From Rhizophagus irregularis (Eukaryota; Glomeromycota; Glomeromycetes; Glomerales; Glomeraceae), in the NCBI RefSeq assembly GCF_026210795.1, contig NC_089434.1, positions 4,340,001 through 4,404,000 of the forward strand: a stretch of 64,000 nt of DNA, given 5' to 3'. The translations under genes and the position numbers were made by a program. Shown here one piece after another: positions 48,827 to 58,797 of this stretch (positions are counted from its first letter, which is position 1; every line of letters starts with the position of its first letter). The notes below the pieces were generated by a model that saw nothing but the letters and a program-made list of their open reading frames with translations, had not been told where the DNA came from and made no database searches.

Positions 48827-50028
48827 TGTAAACGGTCGAATATCAAGCACGAAAAGATGATAAAATTCAACTACCAAACGTAATTGCCAAATGTTAAGAA
48901 CGAACAAATTAATTATGAATTGGCGTAGATGGATAAATAATTAGCCGAAAAGGATAAACATTTAGGAAGAGTAATGATCTACATGATGTAATATTTATCA
49001 AATGATTGACAAAGAACCAATAGGATAAATAGAGTCGATCAATTGGGGCTTAGCAATCTTTAACAATAAGAACGATAAGAAAGAATAATTATAAGCCACA
49101 AAAGATAGGTTATAAGCAAAACACATAAAGCAAGTTAAAAGAACATATAAAATAATGTCAGAAAGATTAAAGAACATAAAATAATATAAAAGATAATATA
49201 AAAAGATAGTATAAAGATGGAACGTAAAAGATAATATATTAAAAAGAACATATATAAAAAGATAATATATTAAAAAGAACATATATAAAAAGATAATATA
49301 TTAAAAAGAACATATATAAAAAGATAATATATTAAAAAGAACATATATAAAAAGATAATATATTAAAAAGAATATATAAAAGATAACATATTAAAAGATA
49401 GCGTATTTAAAATATAGATAGCATATTAGAAAGATAGTTCAAAGATAATATGTAAAAAGAATATAAAAGATAGTATATAGATAGAATAGAAAGTAGCATA
49501 AAATTTGTATAAATAGAGAACGGAATTCAAAGTAATTCCACAGTTCTCATCCACAGAACTCAATAAAAATATAAGTTTCATTTAATTATGTGTTAGTAAA
49601 GTTTAATGTTAATTAAAGGTAATAGGTTCGCCCTAAACTTTAATTAATGTTCGCTTAATTAATTTTAATTAAATAAATGAAAATTTTAAGATGAATTAAA
49701 TATATGTTTTTGAAAAGTAATAATTCGTAGCGAGAGCTATCGAATTTTGAAATTAAAGATAAAAGTGGATATAATTTGGGAAAATTTAGAGAAGTTAATT
49801 TTATTTTATATCGTTCAACGTTTTATATTACTAACGCTATTTATGTTATGAACCAAGAATGTTGTTGTATGTTGTTCGTTGATTATGTTGTTTGTTAATT
49901 ATGCTGTTGATTATTCGCTTGTTCATTTATTTGTTTGTTCGTTCGTTCATTCGTTCGTTCGACCATGAGAATGCCCTTTCGATGTGGCAACTCTGTAAAT
50001 TGATGACAGAGGGAATTGGGGGATCTCA
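48827..50028 (+). repeat. 5' LTR
   Basis: TGTAAACGGTCGAATATCAA ... GGGGGATCTCA (TG...CA). It contains a 30-bp minisatellite (AAAAAGATAATATATTAAAA units, about 49210-49375) and a TATA-like TTTGTATAAATAGAG at about 49505, followed by a likely polyadenylation or R region near AATAAAAATAT. An ORF on its minus strand is an artefact. Confidence 0.95.
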
Positions 50029-50030
50029 TA

Positions 50031-50048
50031 TGGTGCATGCTCGCAAGA
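50031..50048 (+). promoter_or_regulatory. Putative primer binding site
   Basis: TGGTGCATGCTCGCAAG begins 2 nt after the LTR. TGG complements a tRNA CCA end. The tRNA was not identified. Confidence 0.55.
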
Positions 50049-51518
50049 AAGGAAATGATCATCATCACATGATTATTATTATAATGAATATGAAAATTTA
50101 ATTTCGTTAGTAAGTCACTGATAGGTATTATTAATCAATATTTTATTTTAGAATTTATTTTTAGATTTCAGGTTTTAACGAGTTCAAAAGGAACCAATAA
50201 ATCAATAAGGATTTAATCGAGTTAGAAACTTGAAAAGGTGAAAGATTGGAGTTTGTTGTTGTGCAAGTAATCATTTAATCGATAGAAAGCACAAGAATAT
50301 TTCTTTCGGGAATAAAGTACCTGAGAAATTTTATAAGGAGATGTAGAAGCGAAAGATGAATTTTGGAATAAAGATTAATAATGGGAGAACACCAATGTAT
50401 TATCTGGGGTTCATCTGTGTAGTATGGGTTACCTCTAAGCTTGAATTTTGGATAAATGCTCTAGATTGGAAAATTTTTATTCTTCGACATTAAGGATTAT
50501 AACGTATGGGTTACGTCAAATCTGGATACCCAGCTCAATAATGCGCAAATTGCTTTGGGGACGGGGAACGAAAATTGTAAAGACACCTACTATCAAGAAA
50601 CATTGAATGGATAAAATGGGACAAACCTGTAAACTATCATGCTTTTACCCAATGGGAAAAAGATAGAGATAAGTCCAGTATAGGTCCACCAATTTGAGGA
50701 AAGATAAGTTGGTTTAGATGAGTTTTATGGATAGCTGATGACTTTTGAAACTGGATTTTGGAAGGTTAGATTCACCCGTTAAGAGACGAGTCAGCCAACG
50801 AAAGAAGAAAAGATGGATATGTTGTGTTGTTACAGGCTTTAGGCTACATTTCAGATGAGGATCCTGGTGTAGTGTGCTAAATCACGTTTTCATTACAACG
50901 TTCCGTTGAAAGAAGATAACATAGAAGGATATTTACACATTAACGAGCCGTATAATGAACATTACGTACAGTATTTAATAATAGAATAAAATCCGGAAAG
51001 AAGGACATTCGTTTAAAAAGGATATTTATTTAAAAGAAGAACATTTATTTGAAAAGAAGAATATTTATTTGAAAAGAACGACATTTTGCGTACTATAGAT
51101 TAATTTATATAATATAGAATATATAGTAAGAAGGATTTATGTGGACGATAAGAAAGATGGAAAATTCGCAAACTTTAAAAGTTATGAAAATTTTGGAGTT
51201 TGTGATATGTGATATGTGAGATTATGGATCTTGGTGACAAGAGATAAACTTTGTGGAGCAGTAAAAACCTCCGCAGTCTGAGGAGATCGTGGACCTAGAA
51301 TAATTTTTGGAAATTTTGAGGCGCAGTAAAAATTAATAGTAAAATATGGCATAGTAAATATATAAAACCGAAAGATGGAATTTAAAGATTGAAAGAAGCA
51401 ATCTATTTAAAGATAAAAGAATGTTTGGAAGATTGAAAATAGAAACGATAAGAGTGAAATATATATATATAAAAGGAGGTGAGATTTTAGTTAAGATTCT
51501 GGATGAACGATTACAACG
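50049..51518 (+). other. Retrotransposon leader, no ORF
   Basis: About 1.5 kb without a long ORF between the primer site and the first ORF. The base composition is more balanced than in the surrounding filler. It may hold packaging signals or an intron, or be a decayed coding segment. Repeats of AAGGATATTTATTTAAAAGAAG-type words lie at 51000-51075. Confidence 0.5.
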
Positions 51519-52829
51519 ATGGAATGGTATGAAACTTGGAGGGTTGATTACGAAAACCACAAATTAAGACATGACGAAAATATCGGAAATGTAGATATAG
51601 ACGAATTAAGAGGAGAAAATATAACATGTGAAATATGTTATCCAATAAGAAATACACCAGAAGTTTTCAAGAAATTTTGGAAAATATTGCAAAAATTTGA
51701 ATATACGATAAAAGATTATAACGCAGAAACTATAAGAGCGTTATTAAATTTATTAAGTATAGATAGTGAAGAAAGAAATAATTATACAAAAGGAAGGACT
51801 AGAGATGCATTAGATGTAATGGTCGAATCGATAAGATACTTGAAACAACCAGTATTAAGAGAAAAAGGATTAAAGATAATAATAATAGTAATCGTGAGAG
51901 ATTGTATAGAGAATGATAAAGAAGATGAAACAATGGACAGATTAATAGGGAACGAAGAATTAATAAGATATGGTTATATTTTGGAAAATTGGGATGTGAA
52001 TATAAGATTTGGGGAATTTTATGAATGGTATAAAGAAGCTATAACAGATTTTATAGAATGTAAAGATAGCACTATTAGAAGATACAAAAATATATTGTAT
52101 GAGGAAGCAGAATTAAAAGAAGATGAGTCAATAGAAAAAATAGAAGCGTTCAAACAAAAGATTAGATCGATGTTGAACACAATGTACGTAAAAGGTCATG
52201 GTGGAGGAATTGCGAAAGAAGTAATTGAAAAAGTTTATGATAAGATTAGGGGGTTTGAACAATTAAATATAGATGAAACAGATAGTGATGACACACCAAG
52301 AAGTTATACTATAACAGAAACAGACGATGGGGAAGAAGAAAGTTTACCAATTAGTAAAAATGAAGAAATGTCAGATGAGGAATCTGATGAATCTAATGAA
52401 TCTAATAATGTTGAAAAAACAGAAACAACAAAGATATTCAAAGAAATAATTAGAATGGATTTGAAAAGAATGGGTTATGATGTAGAAATAACAGAAATTG
52501 AAAGAATAAGAAAATTTGGAGTAACCGCAAAGATAATAACAACGTACGAATTTATGAAGAAATATTTAACAATATGGAATCTTGAAGATGAAGAATTAGA
52601 TGAACAAATATTACAATGGAGAGTTGAAAATACAAAAGAATGCGAAAGATGTGAAATTGAAAGATTAAAGAAAGAATTTAAAATTGGAGAAGAAATTTGC
52701 GTAGAATGCGAGAAAGATGTTGAAAAAGAAGATCCAACGGATGACGAAGAGGAAATGGAAGAGGATATAAAAAAACCCGAAATTGGCTCAAGTAAAAAAC
52801 CAAAAGTAAAGAGAAAAATAAAAAATTAA
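51519..52829 (+). CDS. Extra ORF upstream of gag, unknown function
   Basis: A 436-codon ORF, highly charged and mostly helical. It has CEICYP near residue 38, a mid-region with GHGGGIAKEVIEKVYDKI, an acidic Ser/Glu/Asp linker (about 250-295), and a C-terminal part with two CxxC pairs (CERCEIERLKK and EEICVECEKD), which could form a zinc site. It ends in acidic then basic runs (KKPKVKRKIKN). It lies 56 bp before gag in another frame. Ty3 elements normally start with gag, so this is an additional gene. I do not recognise a family; a nucleic-acid-binding or regulatory role is a guess. Confidence 0.7.
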   Translation: MEWYETWRVDYENHKLRHDENIGNVDIDELRGENITCEICYPIRNTPEVFKKFWKILQKFEYTIKDYNAETIRALLNLLSIDSEERNNYTKGRTRDALDVMVESIRYLKQPVLREKGLKIIIIVIVRDCIENDKEDETMDRLIGNEELIRYGYILENWDVNIRFGEFYEWYKEAITDFIECKDSTIRRYKNILYEEAELKEDESIEKIEAFKQKIRSMLNTMYVKGHGGGIAKEVIEKVYDKIRGFEQLNIDETDSDDTPRSYTITETDDGEEESLPISKNEEMSDEESDESNESNNVEKTETTKIFKEIIRMDLKRMGYDVEITEIERIRKFGVTAKIITTYEFMKKYLTIWNLEDEELDEQILQWRVENTKECERCEIERLKKEFKIGEEICVECEKDVEKEDPTDDEEEMEEDIKKPEIGSSKKPKVKRKIKN

Positions 52830-52885
52830 AGGAAGTACCTATAATACCAATAATACCAGCACCACCAATAAAACTGAAGATAACA

Positions 52886-54622
52886 ATGGCAGTAACAAGA
52901 GATGAATTCAGAACAGATATAAGAGCAGTAACGAATACTATGTATGGTCATGATATTGGGCCAGATTGGAACAATTTAGCAGTACCACCAATAACATTGA
53001 CAGGATTACAAGGAGAAGTTCAAGCGAATACTAATGCAATAGGAAATTTAAACGCAAATAGGGGAGCTATTGTGGAAATACCAGCATTTTATGGTACCAG
53101 TGGAGAAGATCCAGAAGAATGGGCAGATAAATTTGAGGAGACATTTACAGCGAATGGTTTAGGGAATGATGATGCACAGAGATTTAGAATAGCAAAAGCG
53201 AGATTAATGGGAGGAGCAGCAGATTGGTTAAAGACTGAAGGAGTAAATATTGTCGATTGGAATGTTAATGGAGATCATAATTTAAGATTAAGAGAAAGAA
53301 TAATTGGAAAGTATGCAAGTGATGAAATTAAAGATAGATGGCTAGAACAATTAGAAAAGATTAGACAGGGAGACGAGAATGTAACTCAATACCTTACGAG
53401 ATTTAAGTATATGTTAAAGAGAGCGGGAGGTGATGCAGCAGTAGCAGCAAATCAGCAAAAGAGAATTTTTAATAGAGGATTAAAACCAGACTTTACTAAA
53501 GACGTAGTAATGGGAAATCCAGCAGATTTAAACGCAGCATTTCAGATAGCAAAAAACGTAGAAAGAGGTTTAGAAGCATTAACAGATAAAGTACAACCAA
53601 AAGAAATTAATGATGAACAAAGAAGACAAGGACCTATTGTTCAAGGGAATGTAAGGAATAATAGAGAGGTAAATGTAGATGAATTAACAAGCAGTTTTGC
53701 GAAGTTACAAATTAAGATATTAGAAGATGAGAATGAAAGATTAAGAAATTTAGCGAGTCAGAGTTATAGGCAATTGCCACAAAGAAACCAACCAACACAA
53801 AGAAATCAACCAATTCAAAGAAATCAGTCATTCCAAAGAAGGGTACTGACATGTTTTACATGTGGTAGAATTGGTCATTATTCAAGAGAGTGTCCGGAGA
53901 AAAGAAGGAATGTAAGAGTGAATATGATGGACGAATACAATGACCAAGAGGAATACGATTATAATGGATATGAATGTGAGGAACCACAATACGGTGAAAT
54001 GTATTATACACAAGGTTATTACGATGATTATGAAGATAGGGAATTAAATTACTATAATGAGTTATACGCAAAAGATAACGCAGTAAAACCAAGAAGACAA
54101 TCAAGAAGGACGAATCCAATAGTAGGATATAAAAATAATAATGAAGAAGGAAATCTACAAGAAGAATTAAGAGAGGCAGGAAATAGGATGGATGATAGAG
54201 AAATACCAAGTGGAACAACAGGATACACGCCTGAATGGACAGAACAAAATAATGTATACAAAGATAGTCAAAATTGGGACAATCCAATAGGACCGGAAAA
54301 TTATAATTATGGTCATCGACCTATGACAAAAGATGGAAGATTTTATAAACCAATGTTCACAAAAGGAGGCAAAGTATTCTACCCCGGAATGCGACAAGAC
54401 GAATCTGGAGAATGGGCTAGAACAAAGCCATCAGGAACAGGAAAACCCAGAGTATATGGACCGAGATTAACAGATGAAATACCACCTTACGATATTGTAG
54501 GAGACGTAAAAAATTGTAGAGCAAATATAACATATGGACAATTAATAAATGAGAATACTAAGTATCATAAGCAATTGAGAGAAGGAACATATAGACCAAG
54601 GAGCATAAATGAGAAAAATTGA
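52886..54622 (+). CDS. gag: Gag polyprotein
   Basis: A 578-codon ORF. Residues about 65-230 are a Ty3-type retrotransposon Gag/capsid domain (IPAFYGTSGEDPEEWADKF, ARLMGGAADWL, RWLEQLEKIRQGDENVTQYL). A basic linker is followed by one CCHC zinc knuckle, C323-x2-C326-x4-H331-x4-C336 (CFTCGRIGHYSRECPEK). The C-terminal 230 residues are Tyr/Asn/Arg-rich and unusually long. It packages the genomic RNA in the virus-like particle. The stop is TGA at 54620-54622, followed by CTA, with the protease continuing in the same frame. Confidence 0.95.
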   Translation: MAVTRDEFRTDIRAVTNTMYGHDIGPDWNNLAVPPITLTGLQGEVQANTNAIGNLNANRGAIVEIPAFYGTSGEDPEEWADKFEETFTANGLGNDDAQRFRIAKARLMGGAADWLKTEGVNIVDWNVNGDHNLRLRERIIGKYASDEIKDRWLEQLEKIRQGDENVTQYLTRFKYMLKRAGGDAAVAANQQKRIFNRGLKPDFTKDVVMGNPADLNAAFQIAKNVERGLEALTDKVQPKEINDEQRRQGPIVQGNVRNNREVNVDELTSSFAKLQIKILEDENERLRNLASQSYRQLPQRNQPTQRNQPIQRNQSFQRRVLTCFTCGRIGHYSRECPEKRRNVRVNMMDEYNDQEEYDYNGYECEEPQYGEMYYTQGYYDDYEDRELNYYNELYAKDNAVKPRRQSRRTNPIVGYKNNNEEGNLQEELREAGNRMDDREIPSGTTGYTPEWTEQNNVYKDSQNWDNPIGPENYNYGHRPMTKDGRFYKPMFTKGGKVFYPGMRQDESGEWARTKPSGTGKPRVYGPRLTDEIPPYDIVGDVKNCRANITYGQLINENTKYHKQLREGTYRPRSINEKN

Positions 54623-54625
54623 CTA
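54620..54625 (+). promoter_or_regulatory. Candidate UGA-CUA stop readthrough site
   Basis: The gag stop is TGA CTA C; the protease ORF continues in frame after it. UGA-CUA is a known high-efficiency readthrough context, so a Gag-protease fusion could be made without frameshifting. Not tested. Confidence 0.5.
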
Positions 54626-54631
54626 CACTCA

Positions 54632-55135
54632 GTGGGAACTATGAAAAATGAGGAAAAAATAACTACAGCAATGAGAACGGAATTAGAAGTTGAAGATCAA
54701 TTAGTGAATGTAATAATAGATACTGGAGCAGCAGTAAGCGTGATAACAGATAAATTAAGAAGAAGATTGAATATACCTATATTTGGAAAAAGTAAATTTA
54801 GATGTACAATAGCAAATGGGCAAAAGATAGTAGCATTAGGAAAGGCAAATATAACTTTAAGATACAAAGATGAATTAGAGATATTAAAAGAAGTTGAAGT
54901 GATCAATTCAGAAGAAGATGATCTAATTTTGGGAAATGACATATAGAAGTTGTATAACACAAAAATAAATTTTGAAGATCATACCTTAAGAATAGAAGAA
55001 CAGGGAGAAATAATAACGATTCCAGTAGGATATGAAAGAGAAGTAGCATATGAAAGTGAGAAGAGTGAGGACGATGAAGAATATGAAAGTAACGATGAAG
55101 AAGAGGTATTCAAAATGCACCAGAATTTTAAATAG
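54632..55135 (+). CDS. Aspartic protease with an in-frame TAG
   Basis: In the same frame as gag. The active-site motif is VIIDTGAAVSVI (Asp encoded at 54719-54721), then the flap region and DDLILGNDI. A TAG at 54944-54946 follows, and the frame continues KLYNTKINFEDHTLRI..., which is where normal Ty3 proteases continue past LGNDIL. It runs through an acidic linker to TAG at 55133-55135. The first TAG is a point lesion or a second leaky stop. The protease cleaves the polyprotein. The next ORF lies in the -1 frame and opens exactly here. Confidence 0.75.
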
Positions 55136-55170
55136 AAAGTCTTGGCTCTGAAGAGAGAGAGACGGAAAAG

Positions 55171-57252
55171 ATGCTCGAACCAAGTGAAAAATTTATGCAA
55201 AAATTAAGTATAGGGAAAGTAGAAGAACCAATTTGGGAAAATATGGTAAAATTACTATTAGAATACCAAGATATTTTGGAATACGATGAGGAAATAGAAG
55301 GAAGAACGAAAGCAGCGCAACATGAGATAAAAATAAAAGATGGGGTAGAACCAATAAAGCAAAGAAGATATAAAGAAACAGATGAAAAGGCAAAATTTAT
55401 AAGCGAAGAAGTAGATAAATTGTTAAAACAAGGAAGGATAAGGAAATCAAAAAGTCCATGGAGTTCACCGGTTACATTAGCAGGAACAAAAACGGGAAAA
55501 TATAGATTCTGTATTGATTACAGAAAGTTAAACAAAATAACTATAATGGATAGTTTTCCTTTACCAAGAATGGATGAATTGTTAGACAAATACAGAAAAG
55601 CAAAATGGTTTTCAAGTATAGATTTAGCGGCAGGATTTAATCAGGTAGAAATGAAAGAAGAAGACAAAGAAAAAACAGCATTTGTATGTTCGAAAGGATT
55701 GTTTGAATATAATGTAATGCCGTTCGGTTTAACGAATGTACCAGCAACATTTCAAAGATTAATGAATGAAATATTAGAAGAATACATAAACGATTTTGTA
55801 GTAGTATATATCGATGATATTATGATATATTCAGAAAATTTAAAAGACCATATGGAACATGTGGAAAAAGTATTAAAGAAGTTACAGGAGAATAATTTAA
55901 TAATAAAATTAAAGAAATGTAGATTTTTGGAAAGAAACATAGAATTTTTAGGACATATAGTAGGAAATGATGGATTAAGGCCAGACGATAAAAAGATAGA
56001 AAAGATAAAAGAAATGAAGGCACCAACAACAGTGAAAGAAGTAAGATCATTTTTAGGACTTTGTTCATATTACAGAAAATTTGTGAAGAATTTTTCAAAG
56101 ATAGCAAGACCAATAAGTGATTTGAGAAAGAAGGGAATACCTTTCATTTGGGGAAGAGAACAACAAGAAGCGTTTGAAAAATTGAAAGAAAAGTTAATAC
56201 AATATCCAATATTGCGACATCCAGATTGGAAGAAAGAATTTCTATTAATAACAGATGCATCAGGAAAAGGATTAGGTGCAGTATTAAGTCAAAAAGATGA
56301 AAAAGGAAAAGAAGTAGTAATAGCATATGCAAGTAGAAGCTTATTACCAGCAGAAGAAAATTATCCGATAACAGAATTGGAATGTTTAGGAATAGTTTGG
56401 GGAATTCAACATTTTCATAAATATTTGATCGATAGAAAATTTAAAGTAATAACAGATCACAATGCATTAAAAGGATTAATGAATGCAAAGATACCAAAAG
56501 GAAAAAGAGCAAGATGGGTGATGGAATTACAGCAATATAATTTTGAAGTAATACATAGATCAGGAAAAGAAAACACGAATGCCGACGCATTAAGTAGGTT
56601 ATTGAAGATAGTAGAGGATCAACCAGAAATAGTAATAATCGACAGAGTAGATGGATTAGGAAAAACAAGTATAGTACAAAATTTAATTAGAGAATGGGAA
56701 AAACAAGGATTAAAAGTAAGATTCAATACCTATAAAAGGAGAAGAAAAGATAAAGATGAATTTTATGAATCAAAGATGGAGACGGAATGGAAATTCAGAA
56801 AAGAAGTAGTGGAACAAATAAACAGAAGAATGTTAGAATATGATGAAGATACAGATATAATAATTTTAGACAAATCACCATATTGTGAATATTATTATCA
56901 AAAGACGAAAAGTTTTGACAGAGGATTAATTACTCCACATGGAAATCATGAGATGGAAAAAGAAATATTCAGATTGAAAGAAACAATAGATAAATCTATA
57001 GTGATATTTTTAGAAAAAGATGGTGATGTATGTTGGAAAAATTACATCAGAAGAGAAACGAAGAAAACGGAAAAATCATCATATCCAACATTAAAGAAGG
57101 ATGAATATTTGGACATGGTTAAAATGTTTGAAGAAAATCAGAGCGTGTACAAAAATACCAAAAGATACAGTCGAGTAAAAGTTAAAAATGACGATAATAG
57201 CTGGAGAAAAGTATTTAAAGAGGTGGAGAAATGGAGAAAAGCACAGAACTAA
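55171..57252 (+). CDS. RT-RNase H fused to a thymidylate-kinase-like domain
   Basis: A 693-codon ORF. RT: FCIDYRKLN at 113-121 and catalytic YIDD at 213-216. RNase H: TDAS with D362, an ELECLG Glu, and TDHNALKG with D429; it ends near residue 480 (SGKENTNADALSRLL). Then about 205 residues read as a P-loop nucleoside-monophosphate kinase: EIVIIDRVDGLGKTSIVQNL (Walker A at about 491-500), LDKSPYCEYYYQK (567-580, in the place of the DRYxxSxxAY motif), IVIFLEKD, a Lys/Arg-rich lid, and a C-terminal YLDMVKMFEEN..Y...KRYSRVKV helix/strand as in dTMP kinases. The first Walker A Gly is Arg. The frame is open from 55132. Such a fusion is not part of any Ty3 pol I know. It would phosphorylate dTMP or a related nucleotide if active. 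Confidence 0.85.
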   Translation: MLEPSEKFMQKLSIGKVEEPIWENMVKLLLEYQDILEYDEEIEGRTKAAQHEIKIKDGVEPIKQRRYKETDEKAKFISEEVDKLLKQGRIRKSKSPWSSPVTLAGTKTGKYRFCIDYRKLNKITIMDSFPLPRMDELLDKYRKAKWFSSIDLAAGFNQVEMKEEDKEKTAFVCSKGLFEYNVMPFGLTNVPATFQRLMNEILEEYINDFVVVYIDDIMIYSENLKDHMEHVEKVLKKLQENNLIIKLKKCRFLERNIEFLGHIVGNDGLRPDDKKIEKIKEMKAPTTVKEVRSFLGLCSYYRKFVKNFSKIARPISDLRKKGIPFIWGREQQEAFEKLKEKLIQYPILRHPDWKKEFLLITDASGKGLGAVLSQKDEKGKEVVIAYASRSLLPAEENYPITELECLGIVWGIQHFHKYLIDRKFKVITDHNALKGLMNAKIPKGKRARWVMELQQYNFEVIHRSGKENTNADALSRLLKIVEDQPEIVIIDRVDGLGKTSIVQNLIREWEKQGLKVRFNTYKRRRKDKDEFYESKMETEWKFRKEVVEQINRRMLEYDEDTDIIILDKSPYCEYYYQKTKSFDRGLITPHGNHEMEKEIFRLKETIDKSIVIFLEKDGDVCWKNYIRRETKKTEKSSYPTLKKDEYLDMVKMFEENQSVYKNTKRYSRVKVKNDDNSWRKVFKEVEKWRKAQN

Positions 57253-57312
57253 AAATATAGGATACATAACAAAAATAACAAATTTAGAAGTAGAATCAAT
57301 TAAAGAAATATT

Positions 57313-58557
57313 ATGGGAGAAAATAATTACAAGAGTATAATAGACAATATTGAAAAAGAGAATAAGTATGAATTGAAAGAGGGAATTTTATATAGAGTGA
57401 AAGGACAAAACAAATTTAGAGTAATCAGGGATTTTGAATACGAAGGATTAATGTATATGATGCATGATAATGAATTATCAGGACATTTTGGGATAGAAGC
57501 GACATTAGATAGAATAAAAGAAAATTATTGGTGGAAAAATATGAAGGAAGATGTAGAAGAATATGTAAAGACATGTTGGAATTGTCAGATGAGAGGAAAA
57601 CCAAGAGGAAAGAACGAATTAACGTCAATAAAGATAAATGAACCATTCGAGATGATTGGAATAGATATAGTTGGACCATTAAAAGAGACAGAAAAGGGAA
57701 ATAAGTATATTGTAGTAGCAATGGATTATTTTACAAAATGGCCCGAGGCCGCACCACTAAAAGAAGCTACGGCTAAAGAGGTAGTAGAATTTATTTGGAA
57801 GGACATAATTTGTAGACATGGGTATCCAAAGAAAATAATTAGTGATAGAGGGACTCACTTTAACAATAAAATGATGGAAGAATTAGTAGAAAGATGTGGG
57901 ATAAATCATAGATTAAGTACACCATATAGGCCACAAATGAATGGTTTGGTCGAAAGATTCAATAAAACTTTATGCGAGGGATTAGCCAAATTAGGAGAAG
58001 AAAATTGGGATAAACATATACCATCTGTATTATTTGCATATAGAACAAGGAAGCAATCATCAACAAAAATTAAACCTTTTTACGCGACATACGGAAGGAG
58101 AGCAAAACTACCATTAGATAAGGATGAAAATAAGATAACATTAGCTGATAGAGTAAAAGTACTAATTGAGGAGCTACCGGTAATAAGAAGAAAAATAAAA
58201 GAAAATGTGAAAGAAGCTCAAGAGAAACAAAAACAACAACATGACGAAAGAGGAATTAGAAAACCTAAATTTGAAATAGGAGAAAAAGTATTATTATATG
58301 AAGCATGGAGAGAGAAACAATGGTCTGGAAAATTGCAGAACAAATGGAAAGGACCATATTTAATTCACGAAGAATTTGGAAACGGAGCATATAAACTCAA
58401 AGAATTAGACGGAAGAATATTGAAAACACCACAGAATGGAGAATGGTTAAAGAAATTTTATAATCGGGAGAGATTTACACCAAAAATAGTAATTAAAGGA
58501 AAAGAGGTATTCGATAAGGGGAGTTACACATATCACGTAATATTCATTTTATTATAA
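57313..58557 (+). CDS. Integrase
   Basis: A 414-codon ORF in the same frame as RT but separated by TAA at 57250-57252 and again at about 57301. It has the HHCC zinc-binding domain (H51, H58, C88, C91), the catalytic DDE core with D118 (GIDIVGP), D178 (IISDRGTHF) and E214 (NGLVERFNKTL), and a C-terminal GPY/F-like module (NKWKGPYLIHEEFGNGAYKL). It is complete, with all catalytic residues. It inserts the cDNA into the genome. Normally it is made as part of pol; here it would need reinitiation, readthrough or splicing, or this copy is defective. Confidence 0.95.
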   Translation: MGENNYKSIIDNIEKENKYELKEGILYRVKGQNKFRVIRDFEYEGLMYMMHDNELSGHFGIEATLDRIKENYWWKNMKEDVEEYVKTCWNCQMRGKPRGKNELTSIKINEPFEMIGIDIVGPLKETEKGNKYIVVAMDYFTKWPEAAPLKEATAKEVVEFIWKDIICRHGYPKKIISDRGTHFNNKMMEELVERCGINHRLSTPYRPQMNGLVERFNKTLCEGLAKLGEENWDKHIPSVLFAYRTRKQSSTKIKPFYATYGRRAKLPLDKDENKITLADRVKVLIEELPVIRRKIKENVKEAQEKQKQQHDERGIRKPKFEIGEKVLLYEAWREKQWSGKLQNKWKGPYLIHEEFGNGAYKLKELDGRILKTPQNGEWLKKFYNRERFTPKIVIKGKEVFDKGSYTYHVIFILL

Positions 58558-58784
58558 ACCTTACCCCCCCCTCCTGTTAGATTTCATAACCAATCAAATT
58601 ATAATATTTATAAATCATATGATTTAAATAAGTGTAACGTAAAATTTTAACTACCCCCTCCCCCCCTATAATAATTACATAATATGTGTAAGCTCCCTAA
58701 GACCCGAGTTCGATTCGATTAAAATTATTATGGATAAGACACGAGTTCGATTCTATTAAAGTTATTTGTGAGGTCACAAATAGC
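58558..58784 (+). other. Retrotransposon 3' untranslated region
   Basis: C-rich runs (58564-58574, 58660-58667). Two tandem copies of AAGAC(C/A)CGAGTTCGATTC (about 58697 and 58736) resemble a tRNA T-arm. No ORF. Confidence 0.6.
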
Positions 58785-58797
58785 GAAGGGGGGATAA
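58785..58797 (+). promoter_or_regulatory. Polypurine tract
   Basis: GAAGGGGGGATAA lies directly before the 3' LTR; it is the plus-strand primer of LTR retroelements. Confidence 0.8.

Noticed and set aside
48998-49282. 94-codon minus-strand ORF in both LTRs
   Set aside because: It is identical in the two LTRs because they are copies. It overlaps an AT minisatellite and lacks any domain.
53856-56668. Hydrophobic minus-strand ORFs opposite gag and RT
   Set aside because: They are complements of purine-rich coding sequence, giving Leu/Phe/Ser-rich shadows.
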